From contig JAEYZD010000054.1 of assembly GCA_023430725.1 (NCBI GenBank), positions 1 through 5,225 on the forward strand: a stretch of DNA of 5,225 nt, given 5' to 3'. This DNA is from Bacteroidota bacterium. GTDB lineage: Bacteria; Bacteroidota; Bacteroidia; Bacteroidales; VadinHA17. Of this stretch, positions 1 through 5,225 are shown piece by piece. Each line of letters opens with the position of its first letter. Within the stretch, counting starts at the first letter, position 1. The position numbers were made by a program, and so were the translations under genes. The notes beneath the pieces were generated by a model. The model saw only the letters and a program-made list of their open reading frames with translations. It was not told the origin of the DNA and ran no database searches.

Positions 1-18
1 GGGCAATTTCTTTAACAT
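1..18 (-). CDS. Possible start of a leftward gene (first six codons only)
   Basis: An ATG at 18-16 on the minus strand opens a frame reading M-L-K-K-L-P to the window edge. It lies about a dozen bases downstream of the expected start of a good Bacteroidota-type leftward promoter (-7 box at 37-44). A hydrophobic-plus-lysine beginning would suit a signal peptide or a cytosolic protein equally well. Six codons cannot identify a product, and there is no clear ribosome binding site. The call rests only on the promoter position and the open frame, so it is tentative. Confidence 0.25.
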
Positions 19-27
19 GATTTACAG

Positions 28-53
28 GGTTTTGATCAAATTTAATCAAAACC
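28..53. repeat. 9-bp inverted repeat enclosing the -7 box
   Basis: GGTTTTGAT (28-36) and ATCAAAACC (45-53) are perfect reverse complements separated by exactly the 8 bases CAAATTTA, which are the -7 box of the leftward promoter. The left arm also overlaps the perfect decamer palindrome TTTGATCAAA (31-40), followed at once by TTTAATCAAA. No T-tract follows on either strand, so an operator is more likely than a rho-independent terminator. The regulator is unknown. Confidence 0.5.
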
Positions 54-67
54 TAAACAAAAATCAA
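37..67 (-). promoter_or_regulatory. Leftward Bacteroidota-type promoter (TTG-N20-TAAATTTG)
   Basis: Read on the minus strand, TAAATTTG (44 down to 37) matches the known Bacteroidota -7 consensus TAnnTTTG at every fixed base. A CTTG ending at 65 supplies the -33 TTG with a 20-nt spacer, inside the usual 19-21 range. Transcription would start near 30 and leave the window to the left. The region is AT-rich and non-coding. The match is sequence-only; an AT-rich stretch can yield such a match by chance, though the correct spacing of both elements argues against that. Confidence 0.5.
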
Positions 68-76
68 GACCTAAAC
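45..76. repeat. Direct repeat ATCAARACCTAAAC, two copies 18 bp apart
   Basis: ATCAAAACCTAAAC at 45-58 and ATCAAGACCTAAAC at 63-76 differ at one base in 14 and have an 18-bp period. One copy contains the -33 element of the leftward promoter and the other abuts the -7 box. This placement fits binding sites for a regulator acting on that promoter, but two copies alone do not prove it. Confidence 0.45.
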
Positions 77-85
77 GAACATAAG

Positions 86-117
86 TTATTAACATTCAAT
101 CTGTTAGATGTTAATAA
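86..117. repeat. 10-bp perfect inverted repeat, 12-bp spacer
   Basis: TTATTAACAT (86-95) and ATGTTAATAA (108-117) are exact reverse complements with a 12-bp spacer. The repeat lies just upstream of the leftward promoter's -33 element (65-67), where an activator could bind, and about 100 nt past the CDF stop. The stem is AT-rich and has no run of T after it, so a classical terminator is less likely than a protein-binding dyad. Function is inferred from position only. Confidence 0.45.
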
Positions 118-205
118 GGATCAACTAATTAGGTACCTGCAAAACTAAGCCTGACAGGATGAGGTTATGATGACATATCTCATGATTATGTCTATTTAAC
201 ATTTT

Positions 206-223
206 TTAGGAGATTCAGGAGAT
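206..223 (-). repeat. 9-bp tandem duplication at the CDF stop codon
   Basis: On the minus strand the gene ends ATC TCC TGA and is followed at once, in frame, by ATC TCC TAA. Eight of nine bases are repeated, giving Ile-Ser-stop twice. The effect is a double stop. It may be a slippage scar or chance; the second unit ends in a run of A on the minus strand. Confidence 0.6.
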
Positions 224-832
224 GAGTTCCCGGCCGGCATCCCTTAGAAGGCCTATTGACCAGCGGATTATAACCGCCGAGCTTATCAGCGCGGCAATGG
301 CATCGATATACGGAAGACCCCATATCATGGCAGCCGTAAGTCCGGCTATCGCTGCCACGCTTGTAACGGCGTCGGCAAGCACATGCAGGTAGGCCGCCCT
401 GATGTTCGTATCTCCATCGTCATGGTCATGATGCAGCAGGAAAGCGCTTAGTATGTTCACTCCAAGGCCGATAAAGGCAATCAGTATGGCTTCCCTGTAT
501 TCAATGACCCGGGGATTTACAAACCTGCCGATCGCACCGGCAATTATCATCCCGGCGAAGATCAGCAATATGAGGCCGCTTGTATAACCAGAGAGCGTGA
601 GAACCTTATCCCGGTCACCTTTAAAGGTCGGATTTGCCGATAACCTTTGCACAAGAACGTAAGCAGCCCAGCTGAGACCTATTGCAAGCACATGCGAGCC
701 CATGTGTATTCCGTCAGCCAGCAGGGCCATGGATCCGGTAAGCCAGCCGGCAATGATCTCTATGACCATTGTCACTGCGGTCAGGATTACAACCCACCCG
801 GTTTTCCTCTTGTTTTCTTCTATTGCTGTCAC
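215..832 (-). CDS. DmeF-like cation diffusion facilitator lacking the C-terminal domain
   Basis: This is an inner-membrane divalent-metal/proton antiporter of the CDF family, which exports ions such as Co, Ni or Zn. Six hydrophobic segments are visible, near residues 12-32, 34-62, 83-104, 112-133, 150-172 and 174-196. The expected metal-site residues are present: H43 and H47 in helix 2 (GIHMGSH) and H150 and D154 in helix 5 (HVLAD). A short His/Asp loop (residues 134-139) precedes helix 5. The helix 2 signature and the AAYLHVLADA segment are closest to DmeF (Co/Ni efflux) as I recall it. At 205 aa it ends right after helix 6 and lacks the ferredoxin-like cytoplasmic domain of about 80-100 residues found in most members. 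The N-terminal His-rich stretch of many DmeF proteins is also absent. The start is GTG at 832; an in-frame TAG at 857-859 leaves no better upstream choice. It lies 31 nt after the GH3 stop, same strand, so it is probably co-transcribed. Metal specificity cannot be read from sequence. Confidence 0.85.
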   Translation of the reverse strand: MTAIEENKRKTGWVVILTAVTMVIEIIAGWLTGSMALLADGIHMGSHVLAIGLSWAAYVLVQRLSANPTFKGDRDKVLTLSGYTSGLILLIFAGMIIAGAIGRFVNPRVIEYREAILIAFIGLGVNILSAFLLHHDHDDGDTNIRAAYLHVLADAVTSVAAIAGLTAAMIWGLPYIDAIAALISSAVIIRWSIGLLRDAGRELIS

Positions 833-863
833 GACAGATAAACGGAAAGAGTTCGGCTATTGT

Positions 864-3491
864 TTACTCACTGACAGATATTTCCTTACCTGTCAGCCTG
901 ATCCGCGCTTCCAGCACCAGGGTGCAACCCTCCTTTTCGGCAGGGGTGCCTGGCTGTCCTCCTCCCACTGTTAGTGTAAACCACCCCGGCTCAATGACTC
1001 TCCGGTCACTGCTGTTTATCATCGAGAACTGCTCCGGTTTCAGGGTAAACTCCACCCTGCGGCTCTCCCCAGGCCTGAGCGTCACACGCCTGAATCCCTC
1101 GAGCTGCCTGACCGGACGCGGTGTGGAGGCTTTCTCATCGGTGAGGTAAAGCTGCACCACCTCATCTCCTGACATTTTCCCGGTATTGGTAACAGTGACT
1201 GACACAGTCACCCCGCTGCCGGCAGTAACCTTCTCCGGAACGGAAAGATCAGAGTAATCAAACGATGTGTAGCTCAACCCGTAGCCAAATGGCCATAATG
1301 GTGTACCGCTGAAATACCTGTAAGTCCGGTTCGCCATATCATATTCTTCAAAGGGAGGCAACTGTTCCACCGAGCTGTAGTATGTCATCGGGAGGCGTCC
1401 TGCCGGATTGTAATCGCCGAAAAGCACATCAGCAATCGCATTGCCCCCCTCCGTACCCGGATATCCGGCCAGCAGCACTGCTGAGGCCTTCTCAGACGCC
1501 TGCCGGGAGGCAACAGGACTTCCGTTCATGAGTACCACCACAACCGGTTTCCCGGTCGCCAAAACGGCGGTAAGCAGCTCTTCCTGAATGGCCGGGAGGC
1601 TGAGACTGGTCCTGTCTCCCCCCTCAAATCCTTCAAGCTTCACACTCATCTCTTCACCTTCAAGCCTGGGCGAGAGTCCAAGCGCCACAACCACCGCATC
1701 AGCCGACGAGGCAGCCCTGACAGCCTCCGCAATCATATCCCCACGGGGCATACACCAGAGCAGCTCCATGTCTGCATCGCCGCCATGGTTACGGTACAGG
1801 ACCTCAACCCGGTATTTTTTCCCGGCTGTAAACTCCATCGGGACACCCCGCACCGCTGCGTGGTGGTCATTGTAGAACGAAAGCAGCGTGTCGCCCTCAA
1901 GAATAATCTCATAGCCTGAGGAGCCCCATGTGCCGATATAGTATGTTCCGCTTACCGGGGGGACCAGGTCTGCCACCCAGTGAACCCCGAAATCATTGAC
2001 CGGCATCTGAGGATGCGGTGAATCGTTGTCCCAGTAGAAATCGATCATGTCGTCCGTGCGGGTGAAGAGTGGCTCACCCTCCATGGTACGCGATGTATAA
2101 TATGAGCCCTGTACCCCCTGTCTGCCGTCAGGGGTTCTGAAGTAGCGTGAGGGTATGGGAACAAGATTGTGGATTCCGGGGGCAAGATCACTCCCCTCTG
2201 CATAGAGCACTTCTGTCTCCGGCCTGAGCTTGGCTTTTATCCCCTCCAGCAGGCTCACCGGATCCTTCGGGATACCGTTGTAATTGCCGACAAGAACCTC
2301 GTGGCTGGCCGCGTTCGGCCCTATAACCGCTATCGTTTTTATATCCCTGTTCAACGGCAGTGTTCCGTTGCTGTTCTTCAGCAACACGACAGACTCCTGT
2401 GCCGCTTTTCTGGCCAGAGACCTGTTATAGTCAGAGCAGTTTGCCTGGTAAGGTATCCGTGCATACTCAACTATGCTGTCCGGATCAAACATACCCAGCC
2501 TGAACCGGGCCATCATCACCCTACGTGCCGCACGGTCTATGTCCCCTTCCGTCACCAGGCCTCTCTTCAGCGCATCCATCAGGTGGTTGTAATCAACCCC
2601 GCACTCCAGGTCAGTACCTGCCTTCAGTGTCATCGCGGCAGCCTCAGCAGGACCGGCAGCATAACCCTGGAAATTGTAGAAGTCGGAGACCGCCCAGCAG
2701 TCTGATACTATATAACCGTCAAATCCCCATTCATCCCTCAGTATCCCGTAAAGCTCATCGTTCGCGCAGGCGGGATGGCCACGGAACTGGTTGTAGGCAC
2801 CCATAACGGAGTAAACACCCCCCTCCTTCACCAGGGTGCGGAAGGCAGGAAGGTAAGTCTCGCGCAGATCCCGTTCACTCACCACGGCATTGAATTCATG
2901 CCTTATCGGTTCAGGACCGGAATGGACCGCATAATGCTTCGCGGTAGCTATGGTCTTGAAATACTTTGGGTCTGTTCCCTGCATCCCCTGCACAAACCGG
3001 AGCCCAAGGCGGCCGGTGAGATAGGGATCCTCGCCGTAGGTCTCCTGCCCCCTGCCCCACCTGGGATCACGGAAAATATTTATGTTGGGCGACCAGAAGG
3101 TCAGTCCATGGTAGATGCCGCGATCGCCTCTCCTTACAAACTCGTGATGCTTGGCCCTTGCCTCATCCGAGATCGCATTTGCAACATCCAGCATCAGCTC
3201 CTCATCCCAGCTGTTGGCGATGGTGATCGACTGTGGGAAAACGGTTGCATGCCCGGCCCGTGCCACGCCGTGCAAAGCCTCGTTCCACCAGTTGTACTCA
3301 GGGACCCCCAGTCTCGGGATGGCCGGTGCAGTATACAGCAACTGCGCGGCTTTCTCTTCAACCGTCATCCTAGAAACCAGGTCGTCAACCCTCTTCTCAA
3401 AAGAGAGCCCTGTATCAAGGAACGGATACTGCTGTGCATTGAGAGAGACGGCTATCAGCGCTGCTGCAAGAAGGGATGCTTTTCTTTTCAT
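864..3491 (-). CDS. Secreted family 3 glycoside hydrolase with PA14 insert (beta-xylosidase/beta-glucosidase type)
   Basis: An 875-aa exo-acting enzyme expected to remove terminal beta-linked sugars (xylose, glucose or arabinose) from oligosaccharides in the periplasm. Residues 1-19 form a Sec signal peptide with likely cleavage after N18-A19; no lipobox cysteine follows. The GH3 N-terminal barrel (about 31-333) carries WWNEALHG (68-75), the DPRWGRG and ETYGEDP motifs (142-156), KHY (185-187) and the nucleophile D264 in VSDC. The C-terminal GH3 domain (about 366-440 and 583-743) is split by a PA14 domain (about 455-582), and a fibronectin-III-like domain ends the protein. The acid/base is probably among E611, E613 and E614 before GGDRT, by analogy. 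The WWNEALHG and VSDC forms favour the xylosidase-like branch, but substrate is uncertain. The ATG at 3491 was preferred over an in-frame GTG at 3527 because the signal peptide starts there. The CDF gene follows after 31 nt. Confidence 0.93.
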   Translation of the reverse strand: MKRKASLLAAALIAVSLNAQQYPFLDTGLSFEKRVDDLVSRMTVEEKAAQLLYTAPAIPRLGVPEYNWWNEALHGVARAGHATVFPQSITIANSWDEELMLDVANAISDEARAKHHEFVRRGDRGIYHGLTFWSPNINIFRDPRWGRGQETYGEDPYLTGRLGLRFVQGMQGTDPKYFKTIATAKHYAVHSGPEPIRHEFNAVVSERDLRETYLPAFRTLVKEGGVYSVMGAYNQFRGHPACANDELYGILRDEWGFDGYIVSDCWAVSDFYNFQGYAAGPAEAAAMTLKAGTDLECGVDYNHLMDALKRGLVTEGDIDRAARRVMMARFRLGMFDPDSIVEYARIPYQANCSDYNRSLARKAAQESVVLLKNSNGTLPLNRDIKTIAVIGPNAASHEVLVGNYNGIPKDPVSLLEGIKAKLRPETEVLYAEGSDLAPGIHNLVPIPSRYFRTPDGRQGVQGSYYTSRTMEGEPLFTRTDDMIDFYWDNDSPHPQMPVNDFGVHWVADLVPPVSGTYYIGTWGSSGYEIILEGDTLLSFYNDHHAAVRGVPMEFTAGKKYRVEVLYRNHGGDADMELLWCMPRGDMIAEAVRAASSADAVVVALGLSPRLEGEEMSVKLEGFEGGDRTSLSLPAIQEELLTAVLATGKPVVVVLMNGSPVASRQASEKASAVLLAGYPGTEGGNAIADVLFGDYNPAGRLPMTYYSSVEQLPPFEEYDMANRTYRYFSGTPLWPFGYGLSYTSFDYSDLSVPEKVTAGSGVTVSVTVTNTGKMSGDEVVQLYLTDEKASTPRPVRQLEGFRRVTLRPGESRRVEFTLKPEQFSMINSSDRRVIEPGWFTLTVGGGQPGTPAEKEGCTLVLEARIRLTGKEISVSE

Positions 3492-3515
3492 TTTAGTCCG
3501 GAAACAAATACGGGT

Positions 3516-3523
3516 TAAAGATA
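3516..3523 (-). promoter_or_regulatory. Possible -7 box for the GH3 gene
   Basis: TATCTTTA on the minus strand matches TAnnTTTG at all but the last base and lies 25 nt before the chosen GH3 start codon. No TTG is found at the proper distance upstream, so the match is weak. If real, it would place the in-frame GTG at 3527 upstream of the transcript start and support the ATG at 3491. Confidence 0.25.
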
Positions 3524-3612
3524 TCACTTATTGGATTATTGACGCATCTGAACACAACCAGGGATTCCGCCTGAATTAACAAATCCCATTCCGGGAACAA
3601 GGCTGGCGTACG

Positions 3613-3633
3613 GTTGTTATTTTATTGAACAAC
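3613..3633. repeat. Inverted repeat GTTGTT-N9-AACAAC
   Basis: Six-base perfect arms at 3613-3618 and 3628-3633 flank a 9-bp AT-rich spacer. The dyad overlaps the TTG at 3625-3627 that could serve as a -33 element for the rightward gene. It is operator-like in size, but short enough to occur by chance. Confidence 0.35.
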
Positions 3634-3656
3634 ATGCTTCCATTTAATAAAATTAG
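3625..3656 (+). promoter_or_regulatory. Weak candidate promoter for the right-hand gene
   Basis: A TTG at 3625-3627 is followed after 20 bp by TAAAATTAG (3648-3656), a degenerate form of the Bacteroidota -7 box TAnnTTTG. Spacing is right, but the -7 element has two mismatches. A start near 3662 would leave a leader of about 74 nt. Confidence 0.25.
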
Positions 3657-3671
3657 TGTATATTAGACACT
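3655..3671. promoter_or_regulatory. 17-bp near-perfect operator-like dyad
   Basis: The 17-mer AGTGTATATTAGACACT is symmetric about its central T: seven of eight arm positions are complementary, the exception being A3660 against G3666. It lies 65 nt upstream of the right-hand start codon, where it would overlap the predicted transcription start. Size and position suit a repressor operator (LacI- or GntR-type sites look like this), but no regulator gene is in the window. Confidence 0.4.
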
Positions 3672-3735
3672 TTACGAGCTCTGAAAGAACCAGTATTAAC
3701 AGAAACAGGCAAGGATAAAACCAAAATCACAGAAT

Positions 3736-5225
3736 ATGAGGACTATTGCAGGACCGGTAACGGTCATACTGATGGCAGCGGCAATGGCTTTTCCGCTGAA
3801 AGCTGAAGCCCAGAGATCCGGGGAGAGGCGTGCGCCCCGTCCACCGGTAATCGGTCTGGACAAAGGGACCAGGGATTTTGAAACGGCTGACTTCAGGCTC
3901 GGGGTGCTGAACGCCACCCAGACAGTCGCCTTTCTTAAGACTAATGATGCGGAGGCATTTGACTTCACTCCGGGCGACAGGCTTGAGGAGAGGGCATCCA
4001 ACCGCTTTTATCATCTCGGTGATATAAACATAGGACTCCGCAGCGGTACCGGCGGATGGGAATACTATTCCACCGCCCGAAACCGCAAGGACGTGCAGTT
4101 TATTTCTTCCACAGGTCAGCAGACCCTTTTGGCTGCCGATCTGGCTGCCACCCTGCCCGACTCCATCCCGCTCAGGGTAGTGAGATACTGGGAGAAGGAG
4201 GGCGCCAGCATCGTCATGAGGTTCGCTCTGACGAATAAATCAGATGCTCCCGTGGAGATCGGGGCACTTGGCATACCGATGGTGTTCAACAACAACTCCA
4301 ACGGGAAATCGCTCGACCAGGCACATGCACAGAGTGTGTTTTTTGATCCCTACATCGGCGCTGATGCAGGTTACCTTCAGGTAGTGAGGCTGCACGGCGA
4401 AGGGAAAGCGCTGGTCGCCGTACCTTTCGGGAAGACCCCCTTTGAGGCGTGGCGCCCGCTGACGGATGACCCTATGCCCTCAGGCTACACCTACGAGGGA
4501 CTGCACGAATGGATGATTCACACAAAGTCGTATGCAGAGACAGACTGGAAGGATGCGGAACAGTGGAACAATCCTACTTCTAAGATACTTGCACCCGGTG
4601 AAACGGTCTCATACGGAGTGAAATTCCTCCTTTCAGGGTCAGTACGGGATATTGAAAATACGCTGGCATCGGCAGGCAGACCTGTTGCAGTGGGAATTCC
4701 GGGATACGTTGTGCCCGAAGATGTGAATGCAAAACTCTTCATCAGTTACGGCAAACCCGTGAAAATGATGAACGTGGAGCCTGCAGGGGCTCTTGATATC
4801 AGAGATGCCGGTGTCAATGCCAAGGGATGGCGTCAGTATGAAGTCAACGGCAAAACGTGGGGAAGAGCCAGGCTGACAATCACATACGAAGACGGCCTTG
4901 AGCAGACAGTCAATTACAAAATAATTGAACCGGAAAGCCAGGTGGTTGCATCGTACGGCAACTTCCTTACAACCGAACAGTGGTTCAATGATGAGAATGA
5001 CCCCTTCGGCAGGGCACCGTCAGTGATCACATATGATTATGAGAAGAGGGCACAGGTAAAGCAGGACAGGCGTGTATGGGTGGCAGGACTGAGCGATGAA
5101 GCAGGCGCAGGGAGCTGGCTCGGCGCAATCATGAAGCAGCTCATAATGCCTGACCCGGAGGAAGTCAAAAAGATGGAAGACTTTGTCAATCAGACACTGT
5201 GGGGCGGCATCCAGTACAATGAGGG
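3736..5225 (+). CDS. Large secreted DUF5695-like protein, 3' end beyond the window
   Basis: An uninterrupted frame of 496 codons plus a partial Gly codon runs off the right edge. Residues 1-25 are a Sec signal peptide with likely cleavage after AEA-25 and no lipobox, so the product should be periplasmic or secreted. Residues about 45-310 look like an all-beta region (FRLGVLNATQTVAFLK, FDFTPGDRLEERA and FYHLGDINIGLRSG near the front). Residues about 325-400 could be a second small beta domain. From about 410 the sequence turns Trp-rich and helical (EQWFND, RVWVAGLSDEAGAG). I recognise this pattern as the DUF5695 group, large Bacteroidota proteins linked to six-hairpin glycosidase folds; this is from memory and not confirmed. 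No activity should be assumed. The ATG at 3736 is the only one in frame after the TAA at 3697-3699; the leader is A-rich with no strong ribosome site. It is divergent from the GH3 gene, which suggests a shared carbohydrate-related role. Confidence 0.8.
   Translation, partial: MRTIAGPVTVILMAAAMAFPLKAEAQRSGERRAPRPPVIGLDKGTRDFETADFRLGVLNATQTVAFLKTNDAEAFDFTPGDRLEERASNRFYHLGDINIGLRSGTGGWEYYSTARNRKDVQFISSTGQQTLLAADLAATLPDSIPLRVVRYWEKEGASIVMRFALTNKSDAPVEIGALGIPMVFNNNSNGKSLDQAHAQSVFFDPYIGADAGYLQVVRLHGEGKALVAVPFGKTPFEAWRPLTDDPMPSGYTYEGLHEWMIHTKSYAETDWKDAEQWNNPTSKILAPGETVSYGVKFLLSGSVRDIENTLASAGRPVAVGIPGYVVPEDVNAKLFISYGKPVKMMNVEPAGALDIRDAGVNAKGWRQYEVNGKTWGRARLTITYEDGLEQTVNYKIIEPESQVVASYGNFLTTEQWFNDENDPFGRAPSVITYDYEKRAQVKQDRRVWVAGLSDEAGAGSWLGAIMKQLIMPDPEEVKKMEDFVNQTLWGGIQYNE

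Larger units (their letters stand above)
1..214. other. AT-rich intergenic region downstream of the CDF gene
   Basis: Apart from the possible six codons at 1-18 there is no credible gene here on either strand; the minus strand past the CDF stop quickly meets further stops and shows no remnant of a CDF C-terminal domain. Its content is regulatory-looking: a leftward promoter, two inverted repeats and a direct repeat. A small dyad GACATA/TATGTC (172-177 and 187-192) follows the CDF stop but has no T-tract. Confidence 0.7.
3492..3735. other. Divergent intergenic region between GH3 and the right-hand gene
   Basis: These 244 bp separate two divergently transcribed genes for secreted proteins, so both promoters must lie here unless transcription comes from elsewhere. 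The half near the right-hand gene is AT-rich and contains two dyads and a degenerate promoter. No small gene, RNA gene or terminator was recognised. Confidence 0.7.

Noticed and set aside
172..192. GACATA-N9-TATGTC hairpin downstream of the CDF stop as a rho-independent terminator
   Set aside because: The stem is only six AT-rich base pairs and no T-run follows it in the direction of CDF transcription.
2169..2705. A 178-codon plus-strand open frame
   Set aside because: It is wholly antisense to the GH3 coding region and has low-complexity Arg/His/Pro/Cys-rich content typical of shadow frames.
2775..3518. A 247-codon open frame on the plus strand opposite the GH3 gene
   Set aside because: It lies antisense to a clear GH3 catalytic domain and its translation has no recognisable domain or coding-like composition; it reflects the codon bias of the true gene.
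3492..3527. Longer GH3 start at the GTG at 3527, adding 12 residues
   Set aside because: The added residues would precede a well-formed signal peptide that begins at the ATG at 3491, and GTG is a less common start.
3589..3597. Short palindrome TTCC-G-GGAA in the divergent region
   Set aside because: Four-base arms are too short to be distinguished from chance.
3696..4014. Two minus-strand open frames of 95-101 codons over the start of the right-hand gene
   Set aside because: The plus-strand frame here has a signal peptide and family-like motifs and stays open for 1490 bases; the minus frames are its shadows.

Overview
The window looks like chromosomal DNA of a Bacteroidota (Bacteroidetes) member, probably a polysaccharide-degrading environmental or gut-type lineage. 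Four things point there: two secreted carbohydrate-related proteins with Sec signal peptides, A-rich leaders without good Shine-Dalgarno sequences, AT-rich intergenic stretches between GC-richer genes, and a good match to the Bacteroidota primary-sigma promoter (TTG-N20-TAnnTTTG). The assignment is inferred from style and protein families, not from a marker gene.

Layout. Positions 1-214 are a non-coding, AT-rich block. It holds a leftward promoter whose -7 box sits exactly in the loop of a 9-bp inverted repeat, a 14-bp direct repeat, a 10-bp perfect inverted repeat, and possibly the first six codons of a gene leaving the window on the left. Positions 215-832 (minus) encode a CDF metal-efflux protein most like DmeF. 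All six membrane helices are present but the usual cytoplasmic C-terminal domain is absent. Positions 864-3491 (minus) encode a secreted family 3 glycoside hydrolase of the beta-xylosidase/beta-glucosidase type with a PA14 insert. It lies 31 nt upstream of the CDF gene and is probably co-transcribed with it. Positions 3492-3735 are a divergent intergenic region with two operator-like dyads. From 3736 a large secreted protein on the plus strand runs off the right edge with no stop. It resembles the DUF5695 / six-hairpin-glycosidase-like group.

How the genes may work together. The GH3 and the right-hand protein are divergently transcribed, both exported and both plausibly carbohydrate-active, so they may form a small glycan-utilisation locus with shared regulation. 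No SusC/SusD pair, sensor or regulator is visible. The CDF gene's link to this locus is only positional.

No tRNA, rRNA, CRISPR array, insertion sequence or phage gene was seen. I do not see a clear new multi-gene system. The points most worth checking are the uncharacterised right-hand protein, the CTD-less transporter with a duplicated stop segment, and the compact regulatory region at the left edge.
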